From Streptomyces sp. JB150 (GTDB lineage: Bacteria; Actinomycetota; Actinomycetes; Streptomycetales; Streptomycetaceae), in contig NZ_CP049780.1 in assembly GCF_011193355.1 (NCBI RefSeq), positions 3,919,085-3,983,084 on the forward strand: 64,000 nt of DNA, written 5' to 3'. The notes under the pieces were generated by a model. It was not told the DNA's origin and searched no databases. It was given only the letters and a program-made list of their open reading frames with translations. Position 1 is the first letter of the stretch. The number at the start of each line of letters is the position of its first letter. A program made the translations under genes and the position numbers. Shown piece after piece: positions 34,927-42,873 of this stretch.

Positions 34927-34955
34927 CGGGCCGGGCAGGACAGAGGCCCGGCCCG
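34927..34955 (-). terminator. terminator of the integrin-like FG-GAP gene
   Basis: Perfect 10-base stem CGGGCCGGGC (34927-34936) and GCCCGGCCCG (34946-34955), 13 bases past the stop. Confidence 0.7.
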
Positions 34956-34968
34956 GCTGCCGTCGGGG

Positions 34969-36444
34969 TCAGTCGGCGATGTTCACGCCGAACGACGGCG
35001 TGCCGGTCGTCGAGACGCCGGTCGCGCTCGGCGAGACGGTGCGCCCGCCGGACGTGGTGATCTTCGTGCCGTTGGACGGCAGGTAGAGGATCGCGCCGTT
35101 GCCGTCGTTCTCGTACGAGCCGGCGATCAGGTCGGCGCGGCCGTCGCCGGTGACGTCGTCGAGCTTGACGTCGGCGCCGAGCGCGTCGTTCTTCTCGTCC
35201 TCGCCGGGGACGCCGGCCGTGCTCTGGGCGAAGGACTGCGCGCCGGAGGAGGTGTTCAGACCGGAGGCCGAGCCGTACAGGACGGTGACCATGCCGGTGT
35301 CGGTGATGCCGTCGATGTTCTCGCCGGCCACGCCGACCACCAGGTCCTGGTAGCCGTCGCCGTTGATGTCGCCGAGGTCCAGCTCGTAGCCGAAGTAGTC
35401 GTTCTTCTCGGAGGTGCCGGGCACGTTGCCGGTGTTCTGGGTGATGCTGGTGGTGGAGCCGGCGCCGCTCGCGGTGCCGTACGTGATCCACACCTTGCCG
35501 CCGTCGGAGGCCTCCGGGAAGGCGACGTCGCCGTCGGCCCGGTTCCAGTACATGCCGGTGACGATGTCGCCGTAGCCGTCCGCGTCGATGTCGCCGATCG
35601 CGGTGATGACGCCCGCCTTGAGCCGCTGGGCGGAGGCGGTGGACAGCCCGCTCGCGGTGCCGGGCACCAGGTAGTTGGTGTTCCAGCCGTAGTCGGTCTG
35701 CGTCTCGAAGCCGTCCACGACGAGGTCGGTGCGCTTGTCGCCGTTGACGTCGCCCGCGGTGAGGTTGAGCGGGCCGCGGGCGGAGCCGCCGGACAGGATC
35801 GGCGGCTTGATCGTGTAGCGGCCGCCGACCGCCTTGCCGGTGGCGCTGATGCCGCCCTTGAGGACGTGGAGGGTGCTGGAGGTGTTGCCGACGGCCAGGT
35901 CGGCCTTACCGTCGCCGTCGAAGTCGCCGGCGGCCAGGTTCTTGCCCCACCTGTCGTGCGCGGAGGGCGCCGGGTCGGCGATGGTCACGCCGGTGCCGGT
36001 CAGGCCCTTGGCGGAGCCCCACAGCACGGCGACGCCGCCGCCGTCCTGGTCGCTGCCGACGTCCTCCCCGGGAGCGGAGACGGCCAGGTCGTCGTAGCCG
36101 TCGCCGTTGAAGTCGGCGTAGGCGTGCTCGGAGCCGAAGCCGTCGCCGGTCTCGGCGCTGCCCGGGGTGCCCGTGGTGTTCTGGCTGACCACGGCGCGCT
36201 GGGTGGAGGTGACGCCGGTGGCGGTGCCGTACAGGGCGACGACCTGGCCGGCGGTCTGCTTGCCGCTCACCTGGGCGCCGGCGGCGGAGAAGGCGACATC
36301 GCCGATGCCGTCGCCGTTGAAGTCGGCCTGCGGGACGTGCGTGGAGTCGGCGGCGGTCGCCGTCGCGGCCGTGAAGGTGAGCAGCCCGCCCGTCAGCGCG
36401 GCCGCGGTGGCCGTCGCGAGGGCGAGTCGCAGGGTGTGCTGCAT
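34969..36444 (-). CDS. secreted FG-GAP (integrin alpha-like) repeat protein
   Basis: A 491-residue protein. The signal peptide is residues 1-33 (ending TATA). The mature part is a seven-bladed FG-GAP propeller with calcium loops visible as DFNGDGIGD, DFNGDGYDD, DFDGDGKAD, DVNGDKRTD, DIDADGYGD, DINGDGYQD and DVTGDGRAD. Each blade follows the integrin-like pattern of an aromatic or Leu-Tyr-Gly strand (VALYGTATGV, AVLWGSAKGL). No enzyme domain is attached. ATG 36444 follows AGGAG at good distance; an ATG six codons earlier is less likely. Calcium-dependent adhesion or ligand binding is inferred from the fold. Confidence 0.88.
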   Translation of the reverse strand: MQHTLRLALATATAAALTGGLLTFTAATATAADSTHVPQADFNGDGIGDVAFSAAGAQVSGKQTAGQVVALYGTATGVTSTQRAVVSQNTTGTPGSAETGDGFGSEHAYADFNGDGYDDLAVSAPGEDVGSDQDGGGVAVLWGSAKGLTGTGVTIADPAPSAHDRWGKNLAAGDFDGDGKADLAVGNTSSTLHVLKGGISATGKAVGGRYTIKPPILSGGSARGPLNLTAGDVNGDKRTDLVVDGFETQTDYGWNTNYLVPGTASGLSTASAQRLKAGVITAIGDIDADGYGDIVTGMYWNRADGDVAFPEASDGGKVWITYGTASGAGSTTSITQNTGNVPGTSEKNDYFGYELDLGDINGDGYQDLVVGVAGENIDGITDTGMVTVLYGSASGLNTSSGAQSFAQSTAGVPGEDEKNDALGADVKLDDVTGDGRADLIAGSYENDGNGAILYLPSNGTKITTSGGRTVSPSATGVSTTGTPSFGVNIAD

Positions 36445-36641
36445 GCGGATCTCCTGCGGCATGCGGGGACGCCCGGCGGGCGTCCCGCGTCGATGGGGGT
36501 GCGACGGACGGCGAGCGTGCCGGGACGCCTCGGCTGGTGTCGCCGCGAGTTCCCCAGGTGTTCACGGTCCGGTCGGCGAACAGGAGACCGCTGGTGGGGC
36601 GCAAGGGTTGTACGTGAGGCCGAGGGGCGTTCGGAACCGGA

Positions 36642-37943
36642 TCAGCGGGCCAGGAACGCGGACGTCGAGAAGGTGACGGCCGGCGTGCGGGCGAGCAGCC
36701 CGGTCCTCGCGCCCGGGTACAGCGCGACGGTGTCCTCGGTGTCGCCCCGGTGGGACCGTACGACGAGGTCGTCCCGCCCGTCCCCGTCGAAGTCCCCGGT
36801 GGCGAGGACCCGGGTGGTGCCGGCGGCGGGCGGGGTCACCGTCACCGGTCCGGCCGCGGGCAGTCCCCGCGTACGGCCGTGGAAGACGCGCAGTGCCGAG
36901 CCGCCCGAGATCAGCTCGCCGAGGCCGTCGCCGTCGAGGTCGGCGGTGTCGAGCAGGGCGCCGGGGGCGGGCAGGGTGGCGGAGGCGGGCGGGGTGGCGC
37001 CGGCGGGGGCCGGGAGGTCGTAGCGCAGGGCCGTCTCCCGCGCCGCGCCCACCGCCGCGTCCAGCGCCGGGCCCCTGCCGAAGCGAGCGAGGGCGACGTC
37101 GACGCCGGCGGGCAGGGTGACGCCGGTGCGGGCCGGGCCGGCCGGGCCGCCGAGCACGACCGCCGCGGGGCCCGCGCCCTCGGCCGTACGGACCACCAGG
37201 TCGTCGTATCCGTCGCGGTCGACGTCGGCGGCCGGGCCGACGGGCACGTTCCCCGGCGCGGCGATCGGCGCGCCCGCCGCCTTCGGGTCACCCTTGCGGG
37301 TGAACGGGCCGCGCAGGAAGCTCAGTTGCTCGCCCGAGGCGTGCACGACCAGGTCGTGCGCCCCGTCGCCGTCGAAGTCGCCGCACACCGGCCGGTCGGG
37401 CCAGTCGTTGCCGGCCCGGGCGCGGGCGGGGACGACCAGCCGCACGGCGCGGCCGGTGAGTCCTTGCGGGGAGCCGAAGAGGAGCTGGAGGGGGACCGGG
37501 GGCCGCCCCTGGCCGTCGTAGGGCGGATCCGTGGACACGACCAGGTCGGTGAACCCGTCGCCGTCGAGGTCGCAGCTCGCCTCGGCGTCCAGGACGGCGG
37601 GCAACTGACCGGCCGTACGGGCTCCTTGGCCGCCCGGCGTGATCAACTGCCGGGCGCCGGGGACCAGTCCGCGCGGACCGCCGCCGTACACGATGCCGAT
37701 GCCCGCGTCGTCGGCGTGGCTCTGCCGCTTGACGAGGTCGTTGAGGACGAGGTCGCGGTGGCCGTCGCCGTCGAAGTCGTCGGGGACGTCGCTGCCGTCG
37801 CCGCGCGGCACCGGGAGCAGGCGCGGGGCGTCGGCGGCCCGCCGCACGGGAGGGCGTGGCGGCGCGGAGGGGGCGGTGGATCCGCACGCGGTGAGCAGCA
37901 GGACCCCGGTCACCACGGCCACCCCGGCAGCTCGCACGCGCAT
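36642..37943 (-). CDS. FG-GAP repeat lipoprotein
   Basis: A 433-residue lipoprotein with lipobox LLTAC (Cys20). After a Pro/Arg-rich linker there are FG-GAP blades with DFDGDGHRD, DLDGDGFTD, DFDGDGAHD, DVDRDGYDD, DLDGDGLGE and DFDGDGRDD, i.e. an integrin-like propeller tethered to the outer face of the membrane. It lies next to the secreted FG-GAP gene on the same strand (198 bases apart), so the two may act together on one ligand. A GTG two codons downstream of the ATG is an alternative start. Confidence 0.85.
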   Translation of the reverse strand: MRVRAAGVAVVTGVLLLTACGSTAPSAPPRPPVRRAADAPRLLPVPRGDGSDVPDDFDGDGHRDLVLNDLVKRQSHADDAGIGIVYGGGPRGLVPGARQLITPGGQGARTAGQLPAVLDAEASCDLDGDGFTDLVVSTDPPYDGQGRPPVPLQLLFGSPQGLTGRAVRLVVPARARAGNDWPDRPVCGDFDGDGAHDLVVHASGEQLSFLRGPFTRKGDPKAAGAPIAAPGNVPVGPAADVDRDGYDDLVVRTAEGAGPAAVVLGGPAGPARTGVTLPAGVDVALARFGRGPALDAAVGAARETALRYDLPAPAGATPPASATLPAPGALLDTADLDGDGLGELISGGSALRVFHGRTRGLPAAGPVTVTPPAAGTTRVLATGDFDGDGRDDLVVRSHRGDTEDTVALYPGARTGLLARTPAVTFSTSAFLAR

Positions 37944-38069
37944 CCTTCACCTCGTCCGCCTCACGCACAACGACCGAGCAATGATGCACCTGTTCGAGAA
38001 AGGCGGATAGTACGAACTTCGTTGACCGGAAGTGCACGGCGGCCGCGAAACGGTCCTAGGCTGACCGTC

Positions 38070-38591
38070 GTGGACGACGACCGGAGCATCATCGACCTCC
38101 TCCATACCCTGGACCGCCTCCCCGGGCCGGAGCACCTGCAATTCCCCGACGGCTTCGACCTCATGAGCGCCCGTATCCGCGCCATCAAGCTCAGGAAGCG
38201 CCTGAACGAGGATTTCGGCACCCCGGAGCGCGATCAGCCCGTCCGCCTGGACGAGGGCATCCAGGACGCCTCCTTCTCCTTCGGCCTGCGCATCCCGCCC
38301 GGGGTGACGGAGGCCAAGCAGTGGATCTGCGTACGGCTGAGCAACTACGGCGACCTCGCCGTGGTGACCACGCCCCAGCCGGACAGCCACCCGGACCTGG
38401 ACGCGGCCGTGGCGGCCGGCGCCCTGTCCGAAGGGGACCGCCGGCACGTCGTGAGCGCGCTGGCCGAGCTGGAGTACACCCTGGTGCCGCCGCGGCTGCT
38501 GCTGCGCGAGTACGACGGGGTGACGTGGCTCGCGGACGCGGACCCTCCGGGGGAGGTGACCTGGTGGACGCGGTTCTTCGACTATCTGTGA
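38070..38591 (+). CDS. hypothetical protein, 173 aa
   Basis: I do not recognise this family. The protein is acidic and soluble (begins VDDDRSIIDLLHTLDRLPGP), with a beta-rich centre (FSFGLRIPPGVTEAKQWICVRL) and a C-terminal EYTLVPPRLLLREYDGVTWLAD, the pattern of a small binding or immunity-like protein. The GTG at 38070 has no ribosome site, and a -10-like TAGGCT (38057-38062) sits 7 bases upstream, so a leaderless mRNA is likely. Third-position GC is strong. It is divergent from the FG-GAP lipoprotein. Confidence 0.7.
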   Translation: MDDDRSIIDLLHTLDRLPGPEHLQFPDGFDLMSARIRAIKLRKRLNEDFGTPERDQPVRLDEGIQDASFSFGLRIPPGVTEAKQWICVRLSNYGDLAVVTTPQPDSHPDLDAAVAAGALSEGDRRHVVSALAELEYTLVPPRLLLREYDGVTWLADADPPGEVTWWTRFFDYL

Positions 38592-38671
38592 CGGCGGCTG
38601 CCTGTGGCAGCGGCCGTGACCGCCGCCGGACTGCCCCGGACTGCCGCAGGGGCCGCCGCGGGGTTGCCGCA

Positions 38672-38677
38672 TACAAT
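38672..38677 (+). promoter_or_regulatory. -10 element of a leaderless leader-peptide mRNA
   Basis: TACAAT lies 6 bases before the ATG of the tiny leader peptide, so transcription should start at that ATG. No convincing -35 is visible. Confidence 0.5.
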
Positions 38678-38683
38678 CGCGGC

Positions 38684-38728
38684 ATGAAGACCTACTGGCA
38701 CGTCGTACTGCCGCCGCTCCGCGCCTGA
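38684..38728 (+). CDS. putative 14-residue leader peptide ahead of the EamA transporter gene
   Basis: A 15-codon frame encodes MKTYWHVVLPPLRA and stops at TGA. It begins right after a -10 box, has G/C-ending codons, and is followed 36 bases on by a compact RNA fold and then, 152 bases past its stop, by the transporter gene. A Tyr-Trp pair and a Pro-Pro pair could make ribosome stalling sensitive to amino-acid supply or a bound ligand. This is the classic layout of an attenuation leader, inferred from architecture; translation is unproven. Confidence 0.55.
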   Translation: MKTYWHVVLPPLRA

Positions 38729-38763
38729 CGGGCGCGGACGGCGGACCGACCGTCTGATCCGAT

Positions 38764-38807
38764 CCCCGACCGGCCCGCCGGGCCGCCGGCTCGCCGAGCC
38801 GTCGGGG
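38764..38807 (+). promoter_or_regulatory. three-way RNA fold (candidate attenuator or riboswitch)
   Basis: A 7-base closing stem CCCCGAC/GTCGGGG (38764-38770, 38801-38807) encloses two hairpins: CGGCCC-GCC-GGGCCG (38771-38785) and GGCTC-GCC-GAGCC (38788-38800). Only two bases are unpaired at the junction. It lies between the leader peptide and the EamA gene. Confidence 0.6.
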
Positions 38808-38880
38808 GTCGTCGTCGCGCGCCCGTTCTCGGACTCACCGACCGGTCCCGGACGCATACGACGACGGAAGATTCACGACA

Positions 38881-39852
38881 GTGCCGAACCGCACCTCCTC
38901 CACGGCTGCCGCACGCCCGCGCACGCCGCTCGCCGGTCTCCTCGGCGGCCCCGCCCCCATCCTCATCTCGGCCGTCCTGTGGGGCACCACCGGAACCGCC
39001 GGCTCCCTCGCCCCGGCCGGCGCGCCCGCGGCGGCCATCGGCTGCGCGGGCCTCACCCTCGGCGGTCTCCTGCTCTACGTCACCTCCCGCGCCGCCCGCG
39101 CGCTGCCCGCCGCCTGCACCCGCCGCGAACGGTGGCTGCTGCTGCTCGGCGCGCTCGCGGTGGCCGGGTACCCGCTCACCTTCTACCCGGCGACCGCCCG
39201 CACCGGCGTCGCCGTGGCCACCGTGATCGCGCTTGGCAGCGCGCCGGTCTTCGTCGGCCTGCTCTCCTGGGCGCTGGGCCGCTCCCGCCCCACCACCCGC
39301 TGGACCTGCGCCACCGCGGCGGCCGTGCTCGGCTGCGCGCTGCTGGTGCTGGGCCCCGGGTTCAGCGGATCCGGCACGCCGGTGGACCCCACCGGCGTCC
39401 TGCTGGCCGCCTGCGCCGGGCTGTCGTACGCGCTCTACTCGCTGATCGGCGGCCGGCTGATCGCGGACGGGCACTCCTCGGACGCGGTGATGGGCGTGCT
39501 GTTCGGGGCGGCGGGCGTGTTGGTGCTGCCGGTCGTGGCGGGCACGGACACGCGGTGGCTGACCGAGACGCGGGGCGCGGCGGTGGCGCTGTACCTCGCC
39601 CTCTTCACCGTCTGCCTGGCGTACCGCCTCTTCGGCCGCGGCCTGCGCGCCACCCCGGCGTCCGTGGCGACGACCCTCACCCTCGCCGAGCCGGCCGTCG
39701 CCGCGGTGCTCGGCGTGACCGTCCTCGGCGAACGCCTGCCCGTCCTGTCATGGGGCGGGCTGGTCGTCCTGGGGGCCGGTCTCGGCGTACTGACGGCCGG
39801 GGGCGGCCGACGCGCGGATCGGCGGGAGGCGTCCGGCAGGATGGGGTCATGA
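38881..39852 (+). CDS. EamA/DMT-superfamily transporter
   Basis: A 323-residue membrane protein with ten hydrophobic helices arranged as two EamA halves (~20-150 and ~165-305). It has the characteristic AVLWGTTGTAGSLAPAGAPAA at the start of the first half and LAEPAVAAVLGVTVLGERLP at the end of the second. Such drug/metabolite transporters usually export amino acids, nucleobases or related metabolites. The GTG start is followed by a Ser/Thr/Ala-rich tail. Control by the upstream leader peptide and RNA fold suggests sensing of an amino acid or similar substrate. It is coupled (ATGA) to the heme-monooxygenase-like gene. Confidence 0.88.
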   Translation: MPNRTSSTAAARPRTPLAGLLGGPAPILISAVLWGTTGTAGSLAPAGAPAAAIGCAGLTLGGLLLYVTSRAARALPAACTRRERWLLLLGALAVAGYPLTFYPATARTGVAVATVIALGSAPVFVGLLSWALGRSRPTTRWTCATAAAVLGCALLVLGPGFSGSGTPVDPTGVLLAACAGLSYALYSLIGGRLIADGHSSDAVMGVLFGAAGVLVLPVVAGTDTRWLTETRGAAVALYLALFTVCLAYRLFGRGLRATPASVATTLTLAEPAVAAVLGVTVLGERLPVLSWGGLVVLGAGLGVLTAGGGRRADRREASGRMGS

Positions 39853-40196
39853 GCGTAGTGAAGATCAACGTGCTGACCGTGCCCGCCGAGCAGCGGGAGG
39901 TGCTGGAGAAGCGGTTCGCGTCCCGCGCCCACGCGGTGGAGTCCTCCGACGGCTTCGAGTGGTTCGAGCTGCTGCGCCCCGTCGAGGGCACCGACAACTA
40001 CCTGGTGTACACGCGGTGGCGGGACGAGGAGTCGTTCCAGGCGTGGATGGAGGGCCCGATGAAGGCGGCCCACCAGGGTGGCGCGGGCCAGGGCCAGGGC
40101 GGTGGCGAGGGCGCGGAGCGTCCGAAGCCGGCCGCGACCGGGTCCACGCTGTGGTCGTTCGAGGTCGTGCAGCAGGCGGCGCCGAAGGGAGAGTAG
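39849..40196 (+). CDS. MhuD/IsdG-like heme-degrading monooxygenase
   Basis: A 115-residue antibiotic-biosynthesis-monooxygenase-fold protein strikingly like mycobacterial MhuD. It opens MSVVKIN with Asn7, has KRFASRAHAVESSDGFEW, Trp66 in FQAWMEGP and His75 in KAAHQ. These are the Asn-Trp-His residues at the positions recalled for MhuD (N7, W66, H75), so it probably binds and oxidatively opens heme to release iron. The tail has a Gly/Gln-rich insert (GQGQGGGEG) before the last strand. The ATG overlaps the EamA stop, so the two are co-translated. Function is by resemblance. Confidence 0.85.
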   Translation: MSVVKINVLTVPAEQREVLEKRFASRAHAVESSDGFEWFELLRPVEGTDNYLVYTRWRDEESFQAWMEGPMKAAHQGGAGQGQGGGEGAERPKPAATGSTLWSFEVVQQAAPKGE

Positions 40197-40204
40197 ACGG
40201 GGAT

Positions 40205-40234
40205 GGCCGAGAGGACTTGGCTCGCCTCTCGGCC
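40205..40234 (+). terminator. terminator of the EamA/MhuD-like operon
   Basis: Perfect 10-base stem GGCCGAGAGG (40205-40214) and CCTCTCGGCC (40225-40234), 8 bases past the stop. The rest of the gap to 40466 shows only a weak -10-like TAGTGT near 40355. Confidence 0.7.
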
Positions 40235-40466
40235 GTACCCTCACCCGGTGCCCCGGGGCGGCGAACTCGCCTCCTGGCGCCATGAAGTGCAAAGAGGCTG
40301 TGAAGAGAAGTCCCGTTGAAATCAAGGGCTTTCGAGACCCACAGCGGAGCGCGCTAGTGTACGGATGGTCGTCAAGTGGGAGCCGGTGCGCCTGTGCATC
40401 CTCGCGGTGAGGTATCGGCAGAGCAGGGTCCGGACAGTCCCGTGATCGGGACGGACGGGGAGTGAC

Positions 40467-40853
40467 GTGACGCAGCAGACTGTCGGGATGCGACTGAACC
40501 AGTTGCCCGCCGACCCCGGCGGCTCGGGTGGTCAGACTGATCTCACGTCATCTCCAGCAGAGAAGAAGGCCGCGGCGAAGGCCATCGAGGACGAGATCGA
40601 ACCCGGGACGCGCAAGGCCGGCGACTTCGCGGACACGGAGACCAACGACGCGGTCAAGGCCTTCCGTGACGGATGGCGCACCTCGGGGGCCTTGAAGACG
40701 GCGCACACGACCTGGGGTGAGCAGGTGCGGAACCTGATGAACCGGCTCGCGTCGGAGAAGGCCGCGTTGCGGGGCGCCAACACGGTGCTCCAGGGCGCGG
40801 ACCTCCAGACCGGCGTCGATGCCCGTGCCGTGTCCGTGATCGACACCTTCTGA
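40467..40853 (+). CDS. WXG100/ESX-like small secreted-type protein, 128 aa
   Basis: A helical protein with the size and pattern of a type VII secretion substrate partner. A disordered N-terminus precedes helix 1 (KKAAAKAIEDEIEPGTRKAG), a turn with FRDGWRTSG in place of the WxG, and helix 2 (HTTWGEQVRNLMNRLASEKA). No signal peptide is present. The GTG has GGGGAG upstream. It precedes the large effector-like gene by 73 bases, as in EsxA-like/LXG pairs. No ESX secretion machinery (EccC, EccB, MycP) is encoded in this window. Confidence 0.7.
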   Translation: MTQQTVGMRLNQLPADPGGSGGQTDLTSSPAEKKAAAKAIEDEIEPGTRKAGDFADTETNDAVKAFRDGWRTSGALKTAHTTWGEQVRNLMNRLASEKAALRGANTVLQGADLQTGVDARAVSVIDTF

Positions 40854-40926
40854 CCGCGCCGCCCAGCGTCCAGCTCGACGGCCGCTGCGCCTGGCCGGCC
40901 GTTACCGCCACGAACACGGGGACCCG

Positions 40927-42240
40927 ATGCCGACTTACGCCGAGATCATGGCGACCGATCTGTCCGCACTCACCACGGCTGCCGACCGTTGGGACGGGAT
41001 GGCCAAGGCGTTCCACACGCAGGAGACCGCCTATAAGCGGGATGTACACGGCATTTCCATGGGGCAGAGCTGGACGGGACTCAGCGCGGACGCCGCCAAC
41101 AAGCGCTTCGACATCACGTTGAGGGAGTTCCAGAACGCGCAGACAGAGGCGAAGGCGGTCGCCTCCCTGCTGCGGGACGCCCATACCCAGTTCACGGATC
41201 TGCGGAAGAAACTCGAGTCGGCTCGTAAGGACGCCATCGAAGCGGGCATGGCGGTGTCTGAGCAGGGTGTGGTCTCCTTCGACACCACGAAGCTCACCGA
41301 CGGCGAGCGCAACGCCCTGCACCACGATCCCGATTATCAGCAGTCCGTGAGCAAGGCCGTCGCCTCGTGGCAGGCGCGCATCGACCAGCTCGTGAAGCAT
41401 GTCGGTGAAGCCGACGCCGGGGTCGAGATCGCCCTCAAGGCGGTGGTGCTCGACTCCGACCTCAGCGACGGCACGCTCACCGGCTTCAACGGCCAGGCGC
41501 AGGGCGACATCGAGAAGTACGAGGCCGCTGCGGCGGCGGAAGCCAAGAAGGAAGCCCAGAAGAAGAAGGAGGGATGGGTCGCCGAAGGGGAGACCTCGAC
41601 CTCCGGACCGGAAACCGGTACGTCCGTTACCGGCCCCGACGCCAAGAGCGGGAAGCTGGGCGAGGCCGAAGCACATGCCGACCTCGGCCGGGCCGGCGCG
41701 GAGGGCTCGCTCACCAACGGACCGATGAAACTCGCCGGGGAAGCAGAGGCGTACGCCGGCGCCAAGGCGTCCGCGAGTGCCACCGTCACGAACGAGGGGT
41801 TCAACAGCGGCGCGTCGGGTTTCGCGGGCGCCGAGGCCACTGCTTCCGGCACGGCCGACGCCGGTCCCATCGGTGTCTACGGACGGGCGGAGACGATGGT
41901 CGGCGCGGAGGCAGGGGTCAACGCGGGAGCGGGGGTGGACGGTGTGCACCTGGGAGCCGAGGCATTCGCGGGGGCCAAAGGGTCCGTCTCGGCGGGGGCG
42001 GACATCGGCGGCATCGGGGCAGGTATCACGGCGGAGGGCTGGGCGGGGCCCGGCGCGGAGGCGAGCTTCAACTTCAGCAAGGATGCGAACGGCACCTGGC
42101 ACGTCGGCCCCAAGGTGGGTGCGTCCCCGCTTCTGGGCGGCGGCCTCGGGTTCGAGTTCACTCTCAACCCCGGGAAGGTCATCGACACCGCAGGCGGAGC
42201 GGCCGACGCGGTGGGGGACGTTCTGGGCAGTGTGTTCTGA
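40927..42240 (+). CDS. probable type VII-exported effector with Ala/Gly-rich C-terminal repeats, 437 aa
   Basis: Residues ~1-180 form a long helical hairpin domain (MPTYAEIMATDLSALTTAAD, SWTGLSADAANKRF with a WTG turn near residue 44) typical of WXG/PPE-like exported proteins. A charged linker follows (~195-240, AEAKKEAQKKKEGW). From ~245 on, the C-terminal half is a run of short Ala/Gly/Ser repeats such as GEAEAYAGAKASASATV, GFAGAEATASGTAD and GAEAGVNAGAGVDGVHLGAEA. They alternate in a beta-strand or glycine-zipper pattern like membrane-active toxin segments. It ends GGGLGFEFTLNPG. A partner gene upstream and possible immunity genes downstream support an effector role, unproven. Confidence 0.7.
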   Translation: MPTYAEIMATDLSALTTAADRWDGMAKAFHTQETAYKRDVHGISMGQSWTGLSADAANKRFDITLREFQNAQTEAKAVASLLRDAHTQFTDLRKKLESARKDAIEAGMAVSEQGVVSFDTTKLTDGERNALHHDPDYQQSVSKAVASWQARIDQLVKHVGEADAGVEIALKAVVLDSDLSDGTLTGFNGQAQGDIEKYEAAAAAEAKKEAQKKKEGWVAEGETSTSGPETGTSVTGPDAKSGKLGEAEAHADLGRAGAEGSLTNGPMKLAGEAEAYAGAKASASATVTNEGFNSGASGFAGAEATASGTADAGPIGVYGRAETMVGAEAGVNAGAGVDGVHLGAEAFAGAKGSVSAGADIGGIGAGITAEGWAGPGAEASFNFSKDANGTWHVGPKVGASPLLGGGLGFEFTLNPGKVIDTAGGAADAVGDVLGSVF

Positions 42241-42289
42241 GGTACGCCCCCCGTGCCACCGCTTTCAGCCGTAACTAGGAGTGCTCACC

Positions 42290-42787
42290 ATGGCGACGAC
42301 CCTCCCCGTGCCCATCGCGTTCGAGTTGCCGGAGGGCTGGCGCGCTGCCTCTCCGGACGCGACCGGCGCACCCGGTGCCGCGTTCGTGGCTCTTCATCCG
42401 CGGCCGGACGCTGGATTCACAGCGAACATCACGATCGACGGGGAGTACCGCCCTGACGGCGCTACGCTGCGAGAGATCGCCGACGCCTCGGTTGAGCGCA
42501 TGCGCCGGGCCGTCGGCTCCGTCGAGGTGACCACGCGCCGCGAGATCGGCTCCGCGGAAGCGCCCGGCCTCACGCAGACACTGGCCGTGTCGGCCGTGGT
42601 CAAAGGCGCGTACCAGGACCTCGTTCAGGCGCAGGCGTATCTGTCCATGCTGGATGTCACCGATCCGACCCGACGGGTGGTGCTCCGACTCGTCCTGACG
42701 GCCACTGCCTTGCAGTTCCCCGAGGTCCTGGAGGACTTCCAGGACTTCGTCCGTACGGTGCGCCCGGACACCGCGGCGTCTTCTTAG
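42290..42787 (+). CDS. LpqN/DUF1795-like protein, 165 aa
   Basis: A soluble alpha/beta protein (begins MATTLPVPIAFELPEGW) with the PsbP/DUF1795-like order: IAFELPEGWRAASPD, then FTANITIDGEYRPDGATLREIADASVER, and ending VLEDFQDFVRTVRP. Relatives recur in actinobacterial type VII loci, where they may act as chaperones or immunity proteins. Unlike LpqN there is no lipoprotein signal here, so it stays in the cytoplasm. AGGAG lies 8 bases before the ATG. It follows the effector gene by 49 bases and is probably in its operon. Confidence 0.7.
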   Translation: MATTLPVPIAFELPEGWRAASPDATGAPGAAFVALHPRPDAGFTANITIDGEYRPDGATLREIADASVERMRRAVGSVEVTTRREIGSAEAPGLTQTLAVSAVVKGAYQDLVQAQAYLSMLDVTDPTRRVVLRLVLTATALQFPEVLEDFQDFVRTVRPDTAASS

Positions 42788-42873
42788 CGACTTGCTCCGA
42801 TCGTCCGACAACGCGTGTCGCTCCGGCTCGGTCGATGTTGAACCGGCGGCCCGCCCTCTCTTAGGTTGAACTC

